A DNA stretch of 64,000 nt from Psychrobacter cibarius (GCF_016107535.1 NZ_JABASQ010000007.1:33460-97459), one strand, 5' to 3'. Counted from the first letter of the stretch, positions 56,117-64,000 are shown. The notes: generated by a model from the letters alone, not told the origin. Numbers and translations: made by a program.

Positions 56117-56299
56117 ATGGAAATTAATATCGGCAGTACTGAGCGTTTACTACGTATCATCGCGGGTGTTGTGATTATCGGCTTGGGTTTGTATTTTCAA
56201 AGCTGGTGGGGCGTGATTGGCTTAGTGCCTTTACTCACGGGACTCTTCCGCTTTTGTCCTTTGTATAAAATGCTTGGGGTGAATACCTGCAAGCGTTAA
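56117..56299 (+). CDS. DUF2892 / YgaP-like small membrane protein
   Basis: A 60-residue membrane protein with two short hydrophobic segments (residues ~12-28 and ~31-47) and the family ending FCPLYKMLGVNTC. In E. coli YgaP this domain is fused to a rhodanese; stand-alone forms occur in sulfide-detoxification operons. The Cys residues may bind a sulfur species; this is inferred from context. AAGGATT precedes the ATG. Confidence 0.88.
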   Translation: MEINIGSTERLLRIIAGVVIIGLGLYFQSWWGVIGLVPLLTGLFRFCPLYKMLGVNTCKR

Positions 56300-56396
56300 A
56301 AAGTCGCTAGATTTATTGTCATAAATACATAATCAAGCATGGGTATTGGATACTTTGATCGACCAATACCCATGCTACTTGTATAGGAGTCTTATA

Positions 56397-56834
56397 ATGA
56401 GTGAGCAAAACTCTCATCTGGTCTGCCCACATTGTCAGGCAACCAACCGCATACCAGCAGCCAAACTTAGTGCTGCGCCAAATTGTGGCAAATGTGGTCA
56501 GCCGTTATTAACGGGGAGTCCTCATGAACTAAACGCCCAAACGGTTCGTAAAGTCATTCAAAAAAATGAAGTCTTGACCATCGTTGATTTTTGGGCGAGT
56601 TGGTGTCAGCCGTGTCTGATGATGGCACCGCAGTTCAAGACGGCAGCCAGTCAGTTGCCACAAGTAGTGTTTGCCAAAATACAAACCGATAAATATGAGC
56701 AAGCGGCGGCACCTTATAATATTCGCAGTTTGCCAACCATGGTGGCTTTTAAAAATGGTAGAGAGATAGCACGGCAGTCAGGTGCGTTACCTAGCGATCA
56801 AATTGTTCAGTGGGTACAAAGCTTACATTCTTGA
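56397..56834 (+). CDS. trxC: Thioredoxin 2 (TrxC-like) with variant CQPC active site
   Basis: A 145-residue thioredoxin with an N-terminal zinc ribbon (CPHC and CGKC pairs, residues ~11-35) and a thioredoxin domain (~residues 45-145). The active site reads WASWCQPCLMM with Cys 70 and Cys 73; the usual middle pair is Gly-Pro, so CQPC is unusual and should change redox potential. The cis-Pro is in RSLPTMVAFKNG. TAGGAG before ATG 56397 supports the start over the in-frame ATG at 56346. It sits after the sulfide-related group. A terminator follows. Confidence 0.93.
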   Translation: MSEQNSHLVCPHCQATNRIPAAKLSAAPNCGKCGQPLLTGSPHELNAQTVRKVIQKNEVLTIVDFWASWCQPCLMMAPQFKTAASQLPQVVFAKIQTDKYEQAAAPYNIRSLPTMVAFKNGREIARQSGALPSDQIVQWVQSLHS

Positions 56835-56855
56835 GTTTTAACGGATTATGATTAT

Positions 56856-56892
56856 AAAAAAGCCAGTATGCTTATTGCATGCTGGCTTTTTT
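56856..56892 (+). terminator. Rho-independent terminator after trxC
   Basis: The stem AAAAAAGCCAG(T)ATGC pairs with GCAT(G)CTGGCTTTTTT around a short loop, with T-runs on both strands. Confidence 0.92.
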
Positions 56893-56994
56893 ATAACAAA
56901 TACTATCTAAAGTCATCAAAGAGTTGAGCAGTTAAATATTACTTATCAAACTTAACTTATTAAATATAATCTATTACACATAATCTATCACGTA

Positions 56995-57396
56995 TTACTC
57001 GCCATAAATCTTAACACCATTGGCAAAGCTACAACGCTGAATGCGGGCGGATTGAATGATGGCATCACGCTCGCCATAGAGCCGTGATAATTTTGCATCG
57101 CGCGCCTTGGTATTGTTGCTTTTGCCAACGCCAAAGCTAATATTAGGGGAAATACCCCAACGCCCTGCAGAAACCCCAACCCCGACACCTGAGGCGGATA
57201 AAGTTGATTGCTCATTGCGCGCCGCGTCGACATAGCGATTGACGCGGGTATATTCTTGACTAAGGGCTTGGCAATCGTAACTTTGATACGTGCTTGGCGG
57301 CACATATTGTGGCGTGACATTACCCGTCGAGGCACAGCCTGAGAGACCAAAAATGCCAGCTGTCGCCAGTAGTGTCGCTGCAGTAAGAGTTTTCAT
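56995..57396 (-). CDS. Small lipoprotein of unknown function
   Basis: A 133-residue lipoprotein: the signal peptide ends FGLSGC (Cys ~21). The mature part has a charged helix YDCQALSQEYTRVNRYVDAARN, a glycine-rich middle (ASGVGVGVSAGRWGISPNISFGVG) and LSRLYGERDAIIQSARIQRC near the end. The two mature cysteines could pair. It probably faces the periplasm or outer membrane. GGAG before the ATG supports the start. I cannot name a family. Confidence 0.83.
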   Translation of the reverse strand: MKTLTAATLLATAGIFGLSGCASTGNVTPQYVPPSTYQSYDCQALSQEYTRVNRYVDAARNEQSTLSASGVGVGVSAGRWGISPNISFGVGKSNNTKARDAKLSRLYGERDAIIQSARIQRCSFANGVKIYGE

Positions 57397-57543
57397 AGTG
57401 GCTCCATTAGGCTAGGTTAAGGTGATTGGATTTATGTAAGATAGCAAAAATAATGAGATTAAGATATTGAAAATATAGCAATTATTAAATATTTTCAATA
57501 CTAGTAATATAAGTATTTGTGCAATCAAAATATGATATGTTTA

Positions 57544-57903
57544 TTAAAATAAGTTGCCAGGTTTAGCAAAGGCAAGTACCACAATGCCCAGATATGCCGC
57601 TCCAGCAATAAGAATACCGGTCTTTCTTTGGCTAGATGTGGCGTTATTATTGAACGCTTTGATACTGGCACTGATAGCCGCAACCAGTAAGATTACTTTT
57701 GCAAACACCCATTGTATGGGTGCATTGGCACTCATCAGCTGCATTAGCATGACTGCCCCTGACACAATAATGAGGGCATAGAGAATGTGCGAAGAGATTT
57801 TGACCACGCGTGGCGCTTGCTTGTTTGAGCTTAATACCAAATAGCTCTGATATAAAAACAGGGCAATGAGCAATACAGCCATGAGCATGTGTAGATGTTT
57901 CAT
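57544..57903 (-). CDS. SirB2-family membrane protein
   Basis: A 119-residue protein with four predicted membrane helices (MLMAVLLIALFLYQSYLVL, HILYALIIVSGAVMLMQLM, WVFAKVILLVAAISASIKAF, TGILIAGAAYLGIVVLAFA). The SirB2 family has a conserved H near the start (MKHLHMLM) and the KISSHILY segment. Its function is unknown; the name comes from a Salmonella invasion-gene context. AAGGAA lies 11 bases before the ATG. Confidence 0.82.
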   Translation of the reverse strand: MKHLHMLMAVLLIALFLYQSYLVLSSNKQAPRVVKISSHILYALIIVSGAVMLMQLMSANAPIQWVFAKVILLVAAISASIKAFNNNATSSQRKTGILIAGAAYLGIVVLAFAKPGNLF

Positions 57904-57995
57904 GAGATATTATTTCCTTTAAAGGTGCAGTTTCAGCGCTTACTGGTTACATATAATGATGGTATGGAAAATACTATCTTCGCAATAGTTCGTTA

Positions 57996-58319
57996 TTAGC
58001 CCTTGTTTTGTCCAGCACATAACGGACTATCAGGGCTTTGACCTTGCCATTCTATTGGGGTATAAGCATGAATCGCTAAAGCATGGATTTGACCACCTTG
58101 CGAGGTTAATAAGGAGTTTGCCAGTCCATATACAAGTTGATGCCGTGCGACCAATCTTTTGCCTTCAAAAGCATCACTAACAATCGTAAGCTTAAAATGG
58201 CTTTCTTTACCATCAAAATAACCAGAATGATTCATTGACTCATTCAACAATTCTATATGTTGCGGCTGCAACGCTTGTAGCTCAGCATTGAGCGCATCAG
58301 CGGTCGGTGTTTTACTCAT
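57996..58319 (-). CDS. BolA-family protein
   Basis: A 107-residue BolA-fold protein. It shows LQALQPQHIELLNESMNHSGYFDGKESHFKLTIVSDAFEGKRLVARHQLVYGLANSLLTSQGGQIHALAIHAYTPIEW in short blocks: ESHFKLTIVSDAFEGKRLV and IHALAIHAYTP are the family core. BolA proteins bind glutaredoxins through a shared [2Fe-2S] cluster and affect cell shape and iron homeostasis. GGAAAG precedes the ATG. Confidence 0.92.
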   Translation of the reverse strand: MSKTPTADALNAELQALQPQHIELLNESMNHSGYFDGKESHFKLTIVSDAFEGKRLVARHQLVYGLANSLLTSQGGQIHALAIHAYTPIEWQGQSPDSPLCAGQNKG

Positions 58320-58656
58320 AATAATCTTTCCATATATTTTGCCTAATAGTACTTAGCAATTTGTGAATTGCAAATAATGCCCATTATAGCAGACGCTATT
58401 AGCGGTAAAGCCTGCTATTAATTGGCGTGTGCCTGTAAGCGATTACACTTTTGAGCTATCCTGTTTCTAAAAAATATAGCAATGAAAAATATTCTTTTTA
58501 ACATACTGTCTTTAATGACGATAAATAATAGCCAGTCATGGTAAGTAGCGGCATCTGTTAGCTATCAGCATAAAAAAGCAGAGCACAATTGATAACCTGT
58601 ACTCTGCTTTTATAAGTAACAACCATTTACTCAAAGCATGAAATCTAACAATCTCG
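58320..58656. other. 337-bp gap between bolA and the M48 protease gene
   Basis: It holds the terminator of the protease gene (see 58574-58613) and presumably the bolA promoter. No gene or repeat is seen. Confidence 0.5.
58574..58613 (-). terminator. Terminator of the M48 protease gene
   Basis: AAAAGCAGAGTACAGG pairs with the CTGTGCTCTGCTTTT-like partner on the minus strand, followed by six T, ~45 bp past the protease stop. Confidence 0.85.
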
Positions 58657-59469
58657 TTAGCGGCGCGCTTTTTGATAAAGCGGCATCACTTTAGGCATTA
58701 ACGATTGCAATTGAGCAATACGATTGCTGCTGGTCGGGTGAGTGCTTAAGAACTGTGGTGGCTCACCTTGGCTTGCGCTTTGCATTTTCTGCCATAAGGT
58801 AACCGCTGCTTGCGGATTATAGCCAGCACGTGCCATTAACTCTAGACCAATTTGATCGGCTTCAGCTTCTTGTGTGCGACTGTGCGGACGGCTCAGTCCC
58901 AAATCCCCAGCAACGTTTGCTAGTTCAGCTTGACCTTGCGACAGTCCAAAGATGCTGGCCGCTACACCGATACCAGTCTGCGTGGCATATTGGCGTGAGA
59001 GACGTTCACGTGAGTGCTCACGCAGCGCATGTGACATCTCATGACCCATAATAGCCGCAATCTCGTCATCGGTGAGATTCAGGCGGTCAATGATACCCGA
59101 GTAAAACATGATTTTGCCACCCGGCACCACAAAGGCATTCAGCTCATTAGATTTGATCGTATGCACTTCCCATTGCCATTTCGCCGCATCTGGACGGTAG
59201 ACGCCGACCTGACCGACCAAACGATTAGCGATGTTCTTTAAGCGATTAAGCTGAGCCTTATTGGTATCTAACACGCCGCGCGCTTTTGCTTCTTGCAACG
59301 TTTTGGCATAACTCTGTGCAGACAGCTGCAAAACTTGCTCACTAGAAACCAGTAATAGCTGCTGACGGTCAACGCCAACGGCCCCAGTACTGGTGGTGCT
59401 GGTACAGCCTGTCAGGGCTAGTGCCGACAATGAAGCGGCCATCACGGTGCTGGTCAGTAATTTTTTCAT
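58657..59469 (-). CDS. M48-family zinc metalloprotease lipoprotein
   Basis: A 270-residue lipoprotein protease. The signal peptide ends LALTGC (Cys ~22). The zincin motif is IMGHEMSHALREHSRERLS (HExxH ~residues 135-139), and the third ligand lies in EAEADQIGLELMARAGYNP. It resembles the LoiP/YggG and BepA-type proteases that maintain the outer membrane. GAGGA eight bases before ATG 59469 and the lipobox position set the start; longer frames add an implausible N-terminus. A terminator follows. Confidence 0.93.
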   Translation of the reverse strand: MKKLLTSTVMAASLSALALTGCTSTTSTGAVGVDRQQLLLVSSEQVLQLSAQSYAKTLQEAKARGVLDTNKAQLNRLKNIANRLVGQVGVYRPDAAKWQWEVHTIKSNELNAFVVPGGKIMFYSGIIDRLNLTDDEIAAIMGHEMSHALREHSRERLSRQYATQTGIGVAASIFGLSQGQAELANVAGDLGLSRPHSRTQEAEADQIGLELMARAGYNPQAAVTLWQKMQSASQGEPPQFLSTHPTSSNRIAQLQSLMPKVMPLYQKARR

Positions 59470-60044
59470 AATAAACATCCTCGCTGTAAATGATAAAAAG
59501 TAAAATAGAACAAAGTGGCGGTTAATAACAAAGCGGCTACTAATAACAAAGTGATTATCGTTGAAACAATTGTCGTTCAAATGACTCGTATTAAATTTTT
59601 TGTGGAATAAAGAGTCAAAGCAGCAAGTAAGGCAATTTTTTATTAATGTTCTACCTATGCTTGCTACGTGACCTCAACAGTAAAATTTTACCCGAACTGT
59701 CATTAGGCATAAGTATAATAATGTTACTAAGGCAAAACCAATGCAGGAAAAGTAACAATACAGCGTAGGATTGTAAGTGAGAGGGACGTTGACACCAACA
59801 AATCTATTTTTCATGACTAACGTCTATAAACTTGATAGGCGGCATAAATCTCAGTCAAAAAATAGTCTCATAGGCGATGAGATACTACCTACAAGGACAG
59901 AGCTTTAGATTTCTAACATTATTCTGAAAAATAATTGATATTATTTTAAATAAATAATTATCGCTAAATCAATTATTTATGATAATTACATCAATAAATA
60001 GCGAGTTAAAGACATAATATTGGAAATAAACGTTAAAAATGAGG
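59470..60044. other. 575-bp stretch without genes before tRNA-Gly
   Basis: AT-rich; the protease promoter should lie at its left end. Around 59950-60002 there are overlapping AT-rich inverted and direct repeats (AATAATTATCGCTAAATCAATTATTTATGATAATT and similar), of no recognised kind. I see no gene. Confidence 0.5.
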
Positions 60045-60072
60045 TTGACAGGGTTAGAATATCTGATAGAAT
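60045..60072 (+). promoter_or_regulatory. Promoter of tRNA-Gly
   Basis: TTGACA and TAGAAT are separated by 16 bases, with the predicted start ~45 bp before the mature tRNA. Confidence 0.82.
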
Positions 60073-60125
60073 AGCCAGCCTATCGAGACGGAGTTGTTGT
60101 TAACAACACTACAATTCGATAATCA

Positions 60126-60200
60126 GCGGGAATAGCTCAGTGGTAGAGCATAACCTTGCCAAGGTTGGGGTCGAGAGTTCGAATCTCTTTTCCCGCTCCA
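60126..60200 (+). tRNA. tRNA-Gly (anticodon GCC)
   Basis: A full cloverleaf can be folded: acceptor GCGGGAA with TTCCCGC, D arm GCTC/GAGC, anticodon stem TAACC/GGTTG with the loop TTGCCAA (anticodon GCC, 60158-60160), T arm GAGAG...CTCTT region with GTTCGAATC, discriminator T and an encoded CCA end. It decodes GGC and GGU. A strong promoter precedes it and a terminator follows. Confidence 0.97.
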
Positions 60201-60221
60201 AATATGGCTTGAAAAAGCATC

Positions 60222-60251
60222 AAAGCCTCACTTTATTGTGAGGCTTTTTTT
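60222..60251 (+). terminator. Rho-independent terminator after tRNA-Gly
   Basis: The stem AAGCCTCAC pairs with GTGAGGCTT around TTTATT and is followed by eight T. Confidence 0.93.
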
Positions 60252-60489
60252 TGTCCTGATTTTAAGGGTTGTCATTGTTTCTTAAGAATATTTCGATGAC
60301 ATTCCAAGTTACTATCGACGGAATTAACGACATAGATTACTAAAAGTTGCAGCGCCAAAACTAAGTTACAAAAGGTGGTCAATTTGACACATTAGGCTCA
60401 GTTCAATCATGCATAATTATATAGATCGTTTAAACGAATATAACAACAAATAATCCATCTATAAACAATGATGATAATAAGGAATAATT

Positions 60490-61281
60490 ATGCAAGAATT
60501 CAAACATAGAGCATTTAATGAATTATTTGATCTGTCAGGAAAAACTGCGATTGTGACGGGCGGTGCAAATGGTATTGGTAAAGCAACGGCGTTACGTCTA
60601 GCACAAGCTGGGGCAAATATCGCTATTGCTGATTTAAAACTAGAAGATGCAAAGGCTGCGGTCAAGGATATCGAAGTGTATGGTGTAAAAGGCTTGGCAG
60701 TCGAATGTAATATCTTGAAAGATGAAGATTTGGTCGCTATGGTAGACAAGGTCGTAGCTGAATTTGGCACTGTCAATATTTTAATCAATAATGCTGGTGG
60801 CGGCGGCGGTGGTCGTGAAAACCCAGCCACAGCATCGGTCGATGATATTCGCCGTGATTTTGAGTTGAATGTTTTTAGTGGCTGGCGCTTGTCTCAATTA
60901 TGCGTGCCACACATGAAAGCGTCGGGTTATGGCTCGATTGTATTTACCACTTCGATGTCGAGTATCAATAAAAGCCCGAACATGAGTGGTTATGCAGGTT
61001 CAAAAGCGGCTGTCAATCATATGGTGGCGAACTTGGCACATGATTTTGGCCCTGAGGTACGCGTCAATGCGGTTGGCCCTGGTGCCACGCGTACTGATGC
61101 CTTAAAAACCGTGCTAACACCAGAAATCGAAAAGAAAATGCTAGAGCATACGCCGATTCAACGTTTGGGTGAAGCCGATGATATCGCTGGTGCTATGCTG
61201 TATTTTGCCGCACCACTATCTGAGTGGGTCAGTGGTCAAACCATATTTGTGAATGGCGGCGGTGTGCAAACCTTAGACTAA
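60490..61281 (+). CDS. Short-chain dehydrogenase/reductase (7-alpha-hydroxysteroid dehydrogenase-like)
   Basis: A 263-residue classical SDR. The cofactor motif TGGANGIG (~residues 23-30), NNAG (~100), the catalytic Ser in FTTSMSS (~155), YxxxK in SGYAGSKAAVNH (~168-172) and a C-terminal GQTIFVNGGG are all visible. It oxidises or reduces a hydroxyl/keto pair with NAD(P)H. The overall look is close to HdhA-type enzymes but the substrate is not determined. A glycine-rich run (NNAGGGGGGREN) follows the NNAG motif. AAGGAAT precedes the ATG. Confidence 0.93.
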   Translation: MQEFKHRAFNELFDLSGKTAIVTGGANGIGKATALRLAQAGANIAIADLKLEDAKAAVKDIEVYGVKGLAVECNILKDEDLVAMVDKVVAEFGTVNILINNAGGGGGGRENPATASVDDIRRDFELNVFSGWRLSQLCVPHMKASGYGSIVFTTSMSSINKSPNMSGYAGSKAAVNHMVANLAHDFGPEVRVNAVGPGATRTDALKTVLTPEIEKKMLEHTPIQRLGEADDIAGAMLYFAAPLSEWVSGQTIFVNGGGVQTLD

Positions 61282-61351
61282 GTTTATCTGCATATGAAAG
61301 TATTTAAACCATGATGTTAAAGCTATAGTAAATAGTAAAAAAACCGTTATG

Positions 61352-61389
61352 AAAGGCGTCATCCAATGTATAGTTGGGTGACGCTTTTA
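61352..61389 (+). terminator. Terminator after the dehydrogenase gene
   Basis: AAAGGCGTCATCCAA pairs with TTGGGTGACGCTTTT (two mismatched or G-T positions) and ends in a short T-run. Confidence 0.82.
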
Positions 61390-61483
61390 TCGTTTTAAGG
61401 CTATGTTTCATGATGAAGATGCTGGCGCATTGATAGGCTGCATCTTTCAATTGACTGAATATGCTCAATTGATGATATTCAAG

Positions 61484-62722
61484 TTATTCAAAGCAAATAT
61501 GGGCAACCTCATTGCAAAAGGTTTGCTTGCCATTTTTAAAGCCTGCGATGGCTTGCGAATTGATTCTAATCGCTTCTACCGCGTCTTTCGCTTCTAATAT
61601 GACTAGTGTAGCCGGTGCTCCTACTTTAATCTCCGTTTGCTGTGACAAAAGTTTCGCTGCATTTTTGCTAATCATATCGAATACCTCCGCTATCTGCTCA
61701 TCTTTTGCTAATTGAGTGATATTGGCGTACATATTTGCCATTCTAATCAGTGAGGCATCACCGTAAGGCGTGAAAGCATTTAAAATATTATTGCTAGAAA
61801 TAGTCGTATTGATGCCCATTGCTAATAGCTCATTGGCGTTGACCATGCCTCTAGGAATGAGCACATCATAATCACGCCCATTCAAAAATATGTCGGTGGC
61901 TGGTAACACCGTCAAGGTAATGTCAGCGAATTTCAGTAACGCAGCCATTTCTATACGTTTGTCTTTGTCCATCGCCGACAGTTTAGTCACATGACCAATA
62001 GACACGCGACCTTGATAATGGCGCTTGATGGTTTCTTCAACCAATTTTGGAATGCTCGAGCCTTGTGGATCCAGATCAAAATCTAAATGAAAATCAACAT
62101 CGACGTCAAACTGCTCAGCCAAGTCAAACACCATTTCAATATGCTTGTGAGGATTCTCATCTTTGTATGGACAGCCGCCAACCAAATCAGCGCCTTGCGA
62201 CAATGCCAGTTTTAGTAGCTCATAAGTATGCAGGTCATTGGTCAATCCTGATTGCGCAAAGGCGCAAATCTCTATATCGATGGCAAATGCATAGGTGTCG
62301 CGGGCTTTTTTGATGGCATTAAAGGCACGCATCTCTGTTTTTGAATCTGTTTCAACAAAGGTGCGCAGACCAACGGTGCCTTTTTTAATCGCCATCTCAA
62401 TCACTCGTGAAGCACGATTAAACACATCTATTTCCGTAAAATCCTTTTTAGCCTTACCTGTTTCTTCAACAGCCTCGTTTAAATCACCTTGCTCTATAGT
62501 ACAGCGATCAAGGATGCAGGCTTTATCAAGGTGAATGTGGCTCTCATAGAATCCTGCACAGACAAAGTAACCTTTAGCATCGTAAATTGCTTTTGGCGCA
62601 TCATCATATTCAGTTTTTTCCGAAATATCGTCAATGCTCTCAATATAAGCGCCGTTTATACTGATATTGACCAAGTTTTTATGATTGGGTAATTGGGCAT
62701 TTTTTATAAGTAAATCGGGCAT
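61484..62722 (-). CDS. Amidohydrolase, cytosine deaminase-like
   Basis: A 412-residue metal-dependent amidohydrolase. Metal-binding motifs appear in order: YESHIHLDKACIL (~residues 58-70), VDVDFHLDFDLDPQG (~residues 195-209), SIGHVTKLSA (~240) and VLPATDIFLNGRD with the catalytic Asp (~290). This arrangement resembles cytosine deaminase (CodA) and related deaminases; the real substrate could be another nitrogen heterocycle. AAGGA seven bases before ATG 62722 supports a start 16 codons inside the longest frame. Confidence 0.88.
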   Translation of the reverse strand: MPDLLIKNAQLPNHKNLVNISINGAYIESIDDISEKTEYDDAPKAIYDAKGYFVCAGFYESHIHLDKACILDRCTIEQGDLNEAVEETGKAKKDFTEIDVFNRASRVIEMAIKKGTVGLRTFVETDSKTEMRAFNAIKKARDTYAFAIDIEICAFAQSGLTNDLHTYELLKLALSQGADLVGGCPYKDENPHKHIEMVFDLAEQFDVDVDFHLDFDLDPQGSSIPKLVEETIKRHYQGRVSIGHVTKLSAMDKDKRIEMAALLKFADITLTVLPATDIFLNGRDYDVLIPRGMVNANELLAMGINTTISSNNILNAFTPYGDASLIRMANMYANITQLAKDEQIAEVFDMISKNAAKLLSQQTEIKVGAPATLVILEAKDAVEAIRINSQAIAGFKNGKQTFCNEVAHICFE

Positions 62723-63153
62723 CGTTTTTCCTTGTTTTTTTCCTTGGAGTGATTCAACGATCAATGGCACTTTAGTGTCAAGAGTGGGGGTTTTAAACTT
62801 TAAATCCGCATGACTATTCGATGTTTTTATTTTTTCCTACCCAACGGTCGTTTTTTGTTCATGAGTGGTTAGGAGCAAGCGTCATCGAGTCTAATATATG
62901 GCATATAATGACCACCGCTACGGTATGTAGACTTTGTTTATAAATAGACTATATCGTTTTTACCAAAAAACATACTTAGTTATTAATGTTTTATTGTTAT
63001 AATTATCTTATAAGTTATAGGTGTATGTTAAGATATACTAATAATAAAAAGAGTAAATAATAAGCTAAATTTAGCTTCATAGCTTGAAACTACGAAGGCA
63101 TTTCTGTGATGGAATGACTTTATTTAAATACAATCAGATAAATGGGAAAAAGT
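62723..63153. other. 431-bp AT-rich region before the roadblock-like gene
   Basis: Contains the amidohydrolase promoter on the minus strand and a 16-bp perfect palindrome (AAGCTAAATTTAGCTT at 63062-63077) ahead of the next gene. I see no gene. Confidence 0.5.
63062..63077. promoter_or_regulatory. Perfect 16-bp palindrome upstream of the roadblock-like gene
   Basis: AAGCTAAATTTAGCTT is a perfect palindrome ~90 bp before the gene; the motif AGCTT is repeated just after it. A possible operator; no T-run follows. Confidence 0.45.
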
Positions 63154-63513
63154 ATGTCAAATATCGATGAGTCGTTACAAGAATTAATGAATCTTGATGG
63201 TGCAATGGGTGGCTGTATCGTTGACTATATGTCAGGCATGGTACTTGGTATGGCTGGCGGCGGCGTTGACTTAGAACTTGCAGCAGCAGGTAACTCGCAA
63301 GTGGTAAAGGCGAAAGTAGCAACGATGAAATCATTAGATATCAAAGGTGAAATCGAAGATATGTTAATCACCTTGGAGTCTCAACTGCATATCATTCGTC
63401 CTACAGCCAAGCATGAAGACTTGTTTATTTATTTGGTGCTTGATAAATCAAAAGCCAATCTTGCATTAGCCCGCCGTAAGGTACAAGCCGTAGAAAATAA
63501 ACTAGAGATATAA
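63154..63513 (+). CDS. Roadblock/LC7-like small protein
   Basis: A ~119-residue protein whose pattern fits the Roadblock/LC7 fold: an N-terminal helix (ESLQELMNLDGAMGGCIVDYMSGMVLGM), a central helix (LAAAGNSQVVKAKVATMKSLD) and C-terminal strands (DMLITLESQLHIIRPTA, DLFIYLVLDKSKANLALAR). Bacterial members often pair with small GTPases (MglA/MglB type) or signalling genes; none is adjacent. An in-frame ATG at 63142 is an alternative start. The fold assignment is from pattern only. Confidence 0.7.
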   Translation: MSNIDESLQELMNLDGAMGGCIVDYMSGMVLGMAGGGVDLELAAAGNSQVVKAKVATMKSLDIKGEIEDMLITLESQLHIIRPTAKHEDLFIYLVLDKSKANLALARRKVQAVENKLEI

Positions 63514-63604
63514 TTCGGTGGTCGTGTTCAAAAAATGAGTGATTTATCAAACTCTCCTTGTTGCTTATCGCGCCTTAAATAAGACAAGAGTGGCAACAAA
63601 GTTA

Positions 63605-63637
63605 AATTCGCTATGTACGTACTGTACATAGCGAATT
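63605..63637. terminator. 14-bp perfect hairpin after the roadblock-like gene
   Basis: AATTCGCTATGTAC pairs perfectly with GTACATAGCGAATT around a 5-base loop. It is followed by ATTATTATTTTATAG, not a clean T-run, so termination is only possible. It lies ~80 bp before the left end of the IS fragment. Confidence 0.6.
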
Positions 63638-63716
63638 ATTATTTTATAGACAGTAGGAATAACTTAACGAGCGTGAGCCGTTTTATCAAGTGGTGGCAAA
63701 ATGAAGTGTATTGCAT

Positions 63717-64000
63717 ACTGACCCCTGCCGTCAAATCCGTACACATAAACTTGGGAGATTTTAATTACGCAGCCTGACGATAATAATCAAACCACACCTG
63801 TCTTGGCGATTTATAGCCCAAACCCTTTTGAATCCTCGTCTGATTGTAGTACAGCTCGATGTATCTAATAATATCGTTGATCGCTGCAAATCTAGTCTTA
63901 TAATCCTGATGATATACCAGCTCATTCTTTAAAGTGCCCCAGAAGCTTTCTATCGGAGCATTGTCGAAGCAATTACCTTTAGCGCTCATTGAGCCTGTAA
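63717..64000 (-). mobile_element. IS3-family insertion sequence, right part, cut by the window edge
   Basis: The 3' end of an IS3-type OrfB transposase lies at 63765-64000 on the minus strand. TACTGACCCCTGCCGTCAAATCCGTACA next to it resembles IS3-family terminal repeats (many start TGxACTGACCCC). The other end lies outside the window, so length and target duplication cannot be checked. Confidence 0.75.
63765..64000 (-). CDS. IS3-family transposase OrfB, 3' part
   Basis: The last ~78 codons of an IS3-type DDE integrase-fold transposase. The frame is open to the window edge and contains SMSAKGNCFDNAPIESFWGTLKNEL, where the Glu of APIES is the last residue of the DDE triad, then LYYNQTRIQKGLGYKSPRQVWFDYY, the typical IS3 ending. 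The gene starts beyond the window. The C-terminus looks intact. Confidence 0.93.
   Translation of the reverse strand, partial: TGSMSAKGNCFDNAPIESFWGTLKNELVYHQDYKTRFAAINDIIRYIELYYNQTRIQKGLGYKSPRQVWFDYYRQAA

Noticed and set aside
59581..60044. Possible small RNA or replication-like AT-rich region before tRNA-Gly
   Set aside because: The short AT-rich repeats there have no DnaA-box pattern, no clear promoter-terminator pair and no iterons.
1..64000. CRISPR array, prophage or defence island
   Set aside because: No regularly spaced repeats, phage structural genes, restriction-modification or toxin-antitoxin genes were seen; the only mobile DNA is the small repeats and the IS3 end.

Overview
The window looks like a chromosomal segment of a low-GC gammaproteobacterium of the Moraxellaceae, most likely Psychrobacter. 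This is inferred from gene content (complete Pil-Chp chemosensory cluster, ccm genes, MinCDE, OxyR/AhpCF, a Fur-linked imelysin locus) and from protein character; no database was searched.

Layout. 1-2.6 kb: a histone-deacetylase-family gene cut by the left edge, a YbjN-like protein and an unknown protein. 2.6-6.2 kb: cytochrome c maturation genes ccmA, ccmB, ccmC, ccmD and ccmE; ccmF-I do not follow. 6.4-10.2 kb: an aldo/keto reductase and a methionine ABC importer (metN-metI-metQ). 10.8-15.4 kb: a two-component pair whose kinase carries a ~250-residue low-complexity insert in its ATPase domain, then an orphan RND-type adaptor lipoprotein with a similar insert. 16.0-28.7 kb: the pilG-pilH-pilI-pilJ-pilK-chpA-chpB-chpC cluster for twitching motility and surface sensing, including a 2302-residue CheA hybrid. 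28.9-34.4 kb: cytochrome b561, minE/minD/minC, a membrane protein and an acyltransferase. 34.8-42.9 kb: an OmpA-like lipoprotein and a Fur-box-preceded locus (imelysin, di-haem oxidoreductase, second imelysin, DUF1513), followed by a YgjP-type metallopeptidase. 43-48.7 kb: methyltransferase, HD protein, and the peroxide response genes oxyR, ahpC and ahpF. 48.8-50.6 kb: two tandem secreted paralogues of unknown function. 50.6-56.8 kb: a glutathione transferase and a probable sulfide/persulfide-handling group (two DUF442 proteins, SulP permease, ArsR regulator, persulfide dioxygenase-like protein, DUF2892 protein, thioredoxin 2). 57-64 kb: small envelope proteins, BolA, an M48 protease, tRNA-Gly, a short-chain dehydrogenase, an amidohydrolase, a roadblock-like protein and the end of an IS3-family element.

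Two families of small non-coding mobile repeats are scattered through the window. Family 1 has three 174-bp copies and a 50-bp deletion derivative, bounded by TA and imperfect inverted repeats. Family 2 has two copies of 107-108 bp bounded by TATAGTC. One family-1 copy contributes the stop codon of the odd histidine kinase. Another lies between a Fur-type promoter and the first imelysin gene, so it should be transcribed as leader RNA. I found no CRISPR array, prophage or defence island. The best leads for something new are the repeat-modified regulatory sites, the kinase insert, the tandem secreted paralogues, and a terminator-like hairpin at the expected start of a Fur-type transcript.
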